Part shown: one piece after another, positions 58,926-64,000 of the stretch
Layout of the letters: each line of letters starts with the position of its first letter
Numbering within the stretch: the first letter of the stretch is position 1
Assembly (NCBI RefSeq): GCF_001428505.1
Contig: NZ_LMHU01000006.1
Span: 434,712-498,711 of the forward strand
DNA: 64,000 nucleotides
Source of the DNA: Terrabacter sp. Root181
GTDB lineage: Bacteria > Actinomycetota > Actinomycetes > Actinomycetales > Dermatophilaceae
Direction of reading: 5' to 3'
Program-made: the position numbers and the translations under genes
Notes under the pieces: generated by a model
What the model saw: the letters and a program-made list of their open reading frames with translations, nothing else
Databases searched by the model: none
Told to the model about the DNA's origin: nothing

Positions 58926-60719
58926 TCAGGCGCGCGCGCCGCTGCGGGCGACCGGACGCGCACCCACCCGGGCGCCGCTGGTCTGCTCGAGCAGGTCGCC
59001 GGCGTGGGCCAGACCGGCCTCGGAGTCGGGGTCACCGCCCATCATCCGCGAGAGCTCCCGCAGCCGGGCGTCGCCGTCGACCACGGAGACGCTGCTCGAG
59101 GTGATGCGGCCGTCGTCGGACTTGTGCACGACGAGGTGCCGGTCGGCGAACGCCGCCACCTGCGCGAGGTGGGTGACGACGATGACCTGGGCGTGCTCGG
59201 CCAGTGCCGCCAGACGTGCACCCACGTCGAGGGCTGCCCGACCGCCGACGCCGGCATCGACCTCGTCGAAGACGAACGTGGGTGGTCCGCTCGCGGCCTC
59301 GCCCGAGGCGCTGCGCGAGCCGACGACCTCGAGGGCGAGCATGACGCGCGAGAGCTCACCGCCGGAGGCGGCACGGGACACGCTGCGCGGCGTCGCACCG
59401 GGGTTGGCGGCGAGCAGGATCTCGACGTCGTCGATGCCGTGTCGGGCCAGCCGCACGCGGTCACCGTCGGGCAGCACGACGCCCTCGGGGTCGGTGCGAC
59501 GACGCAGCTCGACCTGGACGACGGCCTTGCCCATCGCCAGGTGCGAGAGCTCCTCGGAGACGCGGGTGCCGAAGTCGTCACCGGCGGCGCGGCGAGCCTC
59601 CGACAGCGCGACGGCGGCCTCGACGACGGACGCCTCGAGCTCGGCCACCTCGGCGCCGAGCCGCTCGACCCGGTCGTCGGCCGTCACGAGCTCGTCGAGG
59701 CGAGCAGCCCCGCGACCCGACCACTCGAGCACCTCGTCGACGGTCTCGCCGTACTTGCGGGTGAGGACACCGAGCGCCGCCCGCCGCTCCTGCACGTAGC
59801 CCAGGCGCTGCGGGTCGAGGTCGACGTCCTCGAGGTATGACGTGAGGTCGGCCGAGAGGTCCGTGACGAGCGTGCCCACCTCGTGCAGGCGCTCGTCGAG
59901 GCCGGCGAGGGCCTGGTCGTGGGCCGTGGCGGGCCCGAGCGCACCCCGGGCCGACCCGATCAGGTCACGCACGTTGGGGGCCGGCTCGGCGGCATACTCG
60001 TCACCGCTGAGGTCAGCGAGGGCCTGGGCTGCAGCCAGACGAAGCGTGTCGGCGTGGGCGAGGCGCTCGTCCTCGGCGCGCAGCGCCACGTCCTCGCCGG
60101 GCTGGGGGTCGACGGCCTCGATCTCCTCGAGGGAGGCGGTGAGCGAGTCGATCTCACGGGCGCGCTCACGTGCTTCCGACACGAGGCGCTCGTGCTCACG
60201 GGCGGACTCGCGCCAGCGGTCGTAGAGCTCGCCGACGCGGTCGCGGAGCGCCGTGAGGTCAGGTCCGCCGAAGTCGTCGAGGACCACCCGGTGCGCGTCG
60301 CCCTGCTTGAGGCGCCACTGGTCGGCCTGGCCGTGGACGGCCACGAGCATCTGCCCGAGCTCGGCGAGCACGGCGACCGGGGCGGTGCGCCCGCCGACGT
60401 GGGCGCGCGACCGTCCGGCCGCGGCGATGGTGCGGGCGATGACGAGCTCGCCGTCCTCGTGGTCGGCGCCCGCCTCGTCGGCCCGGACGAGGGCCGGATG
60501 GTCCAGGGGCAGCTGCACGACGCCCTCGACGAGCGCCGAGGAGGAGCCGGTGCGCACGAGCCCGGAGTCGGCGCGCTCACCGAGCAACAGGCCGAGACCG
60601 GAGACGACCATGGTCTTGCCGGCGCCGGTCTCACCGGTGAGGACGTTGAGCCCGGGGCTCAGGTCGAGGACGGCGTCGTCGATGACGCCGACACCCCGGA
60701 TCCTCATCTGGCTGAACAC
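58926..60719 (-). CDS. recN: DNA repair ATPase RecN
   Basis: SMC-like ATPase for double-strand break repair. The 597 residues have Walker A GETGAGKT near 30-37, a central coiled coil with a short bend, signature ASGGELSRVML near 451 and Walker B FVFDEVDAGVGG near 481. GTG 60719 is chosen over ATG 60707 because AAGGTGG lies 6 bases upstream; the same bases form TAAGGT, a -10 box using the nadK stop. No LexA-like box was recognised. Confidence 0.96.
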   Translation of the reverse strand: MFSQMRIRGVGVIDDAVLDLSPGLNVLTGETGAGKTMVVSGLGLLLGERADSGLVRTGSSSALVEGVVQLPLDHPALVRADEAGADHEDGELVIARTIAAAGRSRAHVGGRTAPVAVLAELGQMLVAVHGQADQWRLKQGDAHRVVLDDFGGPDLTALRDRVGELYDRWRESAREHERLVSEARERAREIDSLTASLEEIEAVDPQPGEDVALRAEDERLAHADTLRLAAAQALADLSGDEYAAEPAPNVRDLIGSARGALGPATAHDQALAGLDERLHEVGTLVTDLSADLTSYLEDVDLDPQRLGYVQERRAALGVLTRKYGETVDEVLEWSGRGAARLDELVTADDRVERLGAEVAELEASVVEAAVALSEARRAAGDDFGTRVSEELSHLAMGKAVVQVELRRRTDPEGVVLPDGDRVRLARHGIDDVEILLAANPGATPRSVSRAASGGELSRVMLALEVVGSRSASGEAASGPPTFVFDEVDAGVGGRAALDVGARLAALAEHAQVIVVTHLAQVAAFADRHLVVHKSDDGRITSSSVSVVDGDARLRELSRMMGGDPDSEAGLAHAGDLLEQTSGARVGARPVARSGARA

Positions 60720-60725
60720 GGGTCC

Positions 60726-60731
60726 ACCTTA
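60726..60731 (-). promoter_or_regulatory. -10 box TAAGGT overlapping the nadK stop
   Basis: The nadK TAA stop starts TAAGGT; six bases later comes the recN GTG. The same bases read as a Shine-Dalgarno (AAGGTGG), so either role is possible. Confidence 0.35.
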
Positions 60732-61682
60732 GGGCCGGGCACCCGCACCGCCGTCGACGTCGTCCACGGGTGTCGTGGTGTCGCCGTTGCCGTTGCCACG
60801 CCACCCGGCGACCGACAGGTTGAACTTGGCGACGAGGCGGTCGGTGAACGGCGCGCTCGTCAGACGGGCGAGGCGAAGCGGACGCAACCCGCGGCGTACC
60901 TCGATGCGCGCGCCCGGCGGGAGGTCGACATGGCGCCGGCCGTCGCACCACATGACGCCCGCCCCCTCGGTCGCGGCCTTGATCTCGACGGCGAGGTGGG
61001 TGTCGGGACCCAGCACGAGCGGGCGGGCGAAGAGTGCGTGCGCTGCGCTGGGGACGAGGAGCATCGCCTCGACCTGCGGCCACACGACCGGCCCACCGGC
61101 CGAGAAGGCGTATGCCGTCGAGCCCGTCGGCGTGGAGACGATGACGCCGTCACAGCCCCAGCTCGACAGCGGGCGACCGTCGACCTCGACGGTGACCTCG
61201 AGCATCCGCTCGCGTGCCGCCTTCTCGACGCTGACCTCGTTGAGGGCCCAGCTGCTGGCGATGAGGTCACCGTGCAGCTTGGCGTCGACGTGGAGCGTCA
61301 TGCGCTCCTCGACGGCGTAGTCGTTGCTCGCGATGTGCTCGACCGTGGCGTCGAGGTCGTCGCGCTCGGCCTCCGCGAGGAAGCCGACGTGGCCCAGGTT
61401 GACGCCGAGCAGGGGGACGTCGACGCTGCGGGCGAACTCGGCGCCGCGCAGGATCGTGCCGTCGCCGCCGAGCACCACGACGAGGTCGCACCCCTCGGCG
61501 ACCTGCTCCTCGGCGGACGCGATGTGCACGCGTGCGCTGTCCTTGAGGTCGAGGGCCTCCGCCTCGTCGGCCTGGAGGGACACGTCGATGCCGAGGTGCG
61601 TGAGGCGCTCGACGACGCCCTTGGCGACCGTCAGCGCCTCGGGGCGCCTCGGGTGGGCCACGAGCAGGATCCGGCGCGTCAC
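60729..61682 (-). CDS. nadK: NAD kinase
   Basis: Phosphorylates NAD to NADP. The 317 residues have VVVLGGDGTILRGAEFA near 68-84, LNEVSVEK, and the NAD-binding GCDGVIVSTPTGSTAYAFSA. The C-terminus is a low-complexity tail (GNGNGDTTTPVDDVDGG). GTG 61682 overlaps the tlyA stop. The stop is TAA, rare here. tlyA-nadK-recN is conserved in actinobacteria. Confidence 0.97.
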   Translation of the reverse strand: MTRRILLVAHPRRPEALTVAKGVVERLTHLGIDVSLQADEAEALDLKDSARVHIASAEEQVAEGCDLVVVLGGDGTILRGAEFARSVDVPLLGVNLGHVGFLAEAERDDLDATVEHIASNDYAVEERMTLHVDAKLHGDLIASSWALNEVSVEKAARERMLEVTVEVDGRPLSSWGCDGVIVSTPTGSTAYAFSAGGPVVWPQVEAMLLVPSAAHALFARPLVLGPDTHLAVEIKAATEGAGVMWCDGRRHVDLPPGARIEVRRGLRPLRLARLTSAPFTDRLVAKFNLSVAGWRGNGNGDTTTPVDDVDGGAGARP

Positions 61683-62479
61683 GGGGCTCCTTCCAGGTCG
61701 ACGGCCTCCAGCATGTCATCCAACGCCGTCACGGAGGCGCCCGGGACCGGTCTCGGAGCGAGCCAGAAGAGGAACTCCCGGTTGCCGTCGCCCCCGGCGA
61801 TCGGGCTGGCGCTCGCGCCGTGCAGGTGCAGGTCCAGGTCGGCCGCGACCTGCGCCACGTCCCGCAGCACACGCCGGCGTTCGTGCGGCGACGTCACGAC
61901 CCCCGTGCGGCTCAGCCGCTCACGGCCCACCTCGAACTGCGGCTTGACCAGGACGACCAGGTCACCCTCGTCGGTCACGAGGGGGCGCATGGCGGGCAGC
62001 GCGATGGCGAGCGAGATGAAGCTGAGGTCGGACACGACGAGGTCGAATCGCCCTCCGAGCGCCGCGGCGTCCACGTCACGGATGTTGGTGCCGGGCAGGT
62101 CGCGGACCCTGGGGTCAGCACCGATCGTCGCGACGAGCTGGTCGTGGCCGACGTCGAGAGCCGTGACGTGCGCAGCACCCCGCTCGAGCAGGACCTGCGT
62201 GAATCCCCCCGTGCTCGCACCGACGTCGAGGCACCGTCGGCCCTCGACCGGGACGGGCCACGTGTCCAGGGCGTGGAGCAGCTTGAGGGCCGCGCGCCCC
62301 ACCCACCGGTCAGGCTCACGAGTCAGCTCGATCGTCGTCGAGTCGCCGACGGGCACGGCGGGCTTGCTTGCCGGTCTGCCGTCGACGAGCACCACGCCGG
62401 CCATGACGAGCTCGCGCGCCTGGGTGCGCGACCGGGCCAGTCCGCGGGCGACGAGCTCGACGTCGAGACGACGCGTCAC
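61679..62479 (-). CDS. tlyA: TlyA rRNA 2'-O-methyltransferase
   Basis: Methylates ribose in 16S and 23S rRNA; in mycobacteria its loss gives capreomycin resistance. The 266 residues have an N-terminal S4 RNA-binding domain (MTRRLDVELVARGLARSRTQ) and a Rossmann methyltransferase with CLDVGASTGGFTQVLLERGA. The K-D-K-E residues appear as Lys66, Asp in VVSDLSF, Lys in VLVKPQFE and Glu in NREFLF. GTG 62479 overlaps the preceding stop (GTGA). Confidence 0.95.
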   Translation of the reverse strand: MTRRLDVELVARGLARSRTQARELVMAGVVLVDGRPASKPAVPVGDSTTIELTREPDRWVGRAALKLLHALDTWPVPVEGRRCLDVGASTGGFTQVLLERGAAHVTALDVGHDQLVATIGADPRVRDLPGTNIRDVDAAALGGRFDLVVSDLSFISLAIALPAMRPLVTDEGDLVVLVKPQFEVGRERLSRTGVVTSPHERRRVLRDVAQVAADLDLHLHGASASPIAGGDGNREFLFWLAPRPVPGASVTALDDMLEAVDLEGAP

Positions 62480-62982
62480 GCCCCACCCAGGCCGCCGAGG
62501 CGGCTCTGCAGGCTGCGGTGGGCGTGCTCGCCCGACTCGATGCGTTCCGCGAACGAGCCGGCCTGGGACTCGGCCAGGCGCATCATCGCCTCGTCGACGG
62601 CCTGGTCCCCCGTCACCGGCGGCGTCGGCACGTCAGGTGTCGTGTCGAGCGGGGCGTACGGCACCTCGGCGGCTGCCCCGTCGTCCTCGACGTCCTCGTC
62701 ACGGTTCCGGTGGTCCGTGACGTCGTCGTGGGCCTCGTTCTGGGTCTCGTCGGTGTCGTCGTCCGCGAGGTCGCTCGCGCCGTCGTCGTCCGTCACGTCG
62801 GCGTCGCTCACATCGTCGGACTCGTCGGGCTCGTCGGACCAGTCGTCGAGCGTGCCGTCGAGGTCGCCGCTCCCGTCCGTGCTCGTGTCGGTCTCCGAGT
62901 CCATCGGATCGAGCTCCTCGGCGACCTGGAGCGGTTCGCCGGACCCGAGGTCGTCGCGTCGAGCGTCACTGTCGCCGAACAT
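62476..62982 (-). CDS. Highly acidic protein of unknown function
   Basis: 168 residues. Residues 1-105 are extremely Asp/Glu-rich (for example SDEPDESDDVSDADVTDDDG) and surely disordered. The last 50 residues hold a possible helix (AVDEAMMRLAESQAGSFAER, then HRSLQSRLGGL). It occupies the place of mycobacterial Rv1693, between the phosphatase and tlyA. ATG 62982 has GGAGG upstream. It could bind RNA-processing or ribosomal proteins through charge, but no function is claimed. Confidence 0.8.
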   Translation of the reverse strand: MFGDSDARRDDLGSGEPLQVAEELDPMDSETDTSTDGSGDLDGTLDDWSDEPDESDDVSDADVTDDDGASDLADDDTDETQNEAHDDVTDHRNRDEDVEDDGAAAEVPYAPLDTTPDVPTPPVTGDQAVDEAMMRLAESQAGSFAERIESGEHAHRSLQSRLGGLGGA

Positions 62983-63021
62983 GTGCTGCCTCCGTGCCGA
63001 GTCGTGTGGTTCGCTGCGGTC

Positions 63022-63027
63022 ACGCTA
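63022..63027 (-). promoter_or_regulatory. -10 box TAGCGT overlapping the HAD gene stop
   Basis: The TAG stop of the phosphatase gene starts TAGCGT, 39 bases before the acidic-protein ATG; the short leader contains GGAGG. Suggests a promoter for the tlyA-nadK segment. Confidence 0.4.
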
Positions 63028-64000
63028 CCGGGTCGGAGCCGCCGGATCGTCGAGCAGGCGGTCGAGGGCCCCGGCCTCGCGGCGCAGCTGCTCGCGCGGG
63101 ACCCCGTCGTCACGAAGCGTCAGCAACGCCGCCAGCCCGGCGCGTACGACCTCGATGGGGGCCGCGCTCCCCCGCTCGACGCGCAGCGTCCCGTCGGTGC
63201 GTGTCACCTGCGCCGCGCCGCATCGCCAGGCTCCTCCCTCTGGCACCGGGGCGGCGTACGGCTGGAGGAGCTGGGCGAGCGAGGAGACGACATACGTCGG
63301 CGACGAACCGCTCACCACGAGGTCCGACGGCCGGTCGACACCGGTGAGGACCCACGCCGAGTCGAGACCCGAGGCCTCCGCTCCGACGATGTCGGTGGCG
63401 ATCCGGTCCCCGACGGCGAGCGTCCTGTCCGCCCGGCTGCCGAGGCGGTCGAGGGCCAGGTCGTAGAGCGGCGGGTGCGGCTTCCCGACGACGTCCGGGC
63501 GCCGCCGGAGCGCGGCGGCGAGCAGGTCGATGTACGCGCCGTTCCCCGGGGACTGGCCCCACGGCAGTGGCAGGGTGGCGTCGTCGTTCGTCGCGACCCA
63601 GGGCAGACCTGTGGTCAGGAGCCGGGCCGCCGTCTCGAAGTCCCGCACTCGCAGCTCCTCGCCGAAGCCCTGCAGCACGGCCGCGACGACGTCGTGCCCG
63701 AGGCGGCCGTCCGTCTCGTCGAGGCTGACGGGGGTGAGGCCGGCATCCCTCAGGGCCTCCACGACACCCTCACCGCCGAGGGCGAGCACGGCAGCGCCCG
63801 CCTCCAGCTCGTGGGCGAGCCGGGCAGCGCCGGCCTGGGCGCTCGACACGACGTCGGACGCGGTTGCCGGTGCGCCCAGACTCGCGACCTGCGCGGCCAC
63901 CTCGCTCGGCACGCGCGAGGCGTTGTTCGTCGCGTAGACGACCTTGATCCCGCGAGTCACCATGTCCCGCAGTGCGTCCGGCGCCCCGGGCACGGCATCC
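63025..64000 (-). CDS. HAD-IIA phosphatase (Rv1692-like), 5' end missing
   Basis: About 325 residues are visible; the N-terminus with the nucleophile motif lies past the right edge. Present are motif II (VVYATNNAS), motif III Lys (VVGKPHPPLYD) and motif IV (AVGDRIATDIVGA). The type IIA cap lies between (GGEGVVEALRDAG..). Position before tlyA matches Rv1692, reported as glycerol 3-phosphate phosphatase in M. tuberculosis; the same substrate here is inference. A C-terminal extension of about 70 residues follows the HAD core. The stop is TAG. Confidence 0.9.
   Translation of the reverse strand, partial: DAVPGAPDALRDMVTRGIKVVYATNNASRVPSEVAAQVASLGAPATASDVVSSAQAGAARLAHELEAGAAVLALGGEGVVEALRDAGLTPVSLDETDGRLGHDVVAAVLQGFGEELRVRDFETAARLLTTGLPWVATNDDATLPLPWGQSPGNGAYIDLLAAALRRRPDVVGKPHPPLYDLALDRLGSRADRTLAVGDRIATDIVGAEASGLDSAWVLTGVDRPSDLVVSGSSPTYVVSSLAQLLQPYAAPVPEGGAWRCGAAQVTRTDGTLRVERGSAAPIEVVRAGLAALLTLRDDGVPREQLRREAGALDRLLDDPAAPTR

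Noticed and set aside
59883-62720. Long plus-strand frame opposite recN, nadK and tlyA
   Set aside because: Spans several certain minus-strand genes and has shadow composition.

Overview
The window looks like chromosome from a high-GC actinobacterium, most likely Micrococcales and perhaps Intrasporangiaceae; the family name is inference. The reasons are very high GC, GTG and even TTG starts, 4-base ATGA/GTGA gene overlaps, mihF beside gmk-rpoZ-coaBC, a full pyr operon with an actinobacterial PyrR leader, and the order HAD phosphatase-tlyA-nadK-recN-steA-steB-pyrG-Nudix known from Mycobacterium (Rv1692 to Rv1700). I see no rRNA, tRNA, IS element, prophage or CRISPR array.

Layout. 1-3540 (minus): coaBC (running off the left edge), rpoZ, gmk, mihF and two paralogous lipoproteins. 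3590-13797 (minus): pyrR-pyrB-pyrC-carA-carB-pyrK-pyrD-pyrF, all de novo UMP enzymes except PyrE, headed by a PyrR-binding leader that masks the pyrR ribosome site. 13999-14992 (minus): efp-nusB. 15265-17313 (plus): a HelD/HelR-type RNA polymerase ATPase behind a long leader hairpin. 17321-19239 (minus): a small unknown protein, a secreted intradiol dioxygenase-like protein and a lipoprotein gene whose frame seems broken. 19321-28711 (minus): aroC-aroK-aroB-aroQ, and alaS-ruvX-mltG-aroE-prepilin peptidase. 29052-35157 (minus): a five-gene oligopeptide ABC importer.

Region 35418-51057 is more accessory: rarA and an MMPL transporter diverge; then come a GNAT acetyltransferase, an AraC regulator with a VOC protein, a plant-type PNGase A homologue, aspS, an OatA-like acyltransferase, an MFS exporter with its TetR repressor and three operators, a LysR/EamA pair, YchJ and a Nudix hydrolase. 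Region 51065-64000 (minus) is HAD, acidic protein, tlyA, nadK, recN, steA, steB, then three envelope genes (MraY/WecA-like transferase, MurJ-like flippase, glycosyltransferase) placed before pyrG.

Three patterns cut across the window. The octamer CGGCATAC/GTATGCCG occurs 29 times, far above a rough composition-based expectation, and bends codon choice. Many genes have a TANNNT -10 box 6-8 bases before the start codon, which suggests leaderless mRNAs. At five tandem junctions a rare TAG or TAA stop of the upstream gene is itself the start of such a -10 box.
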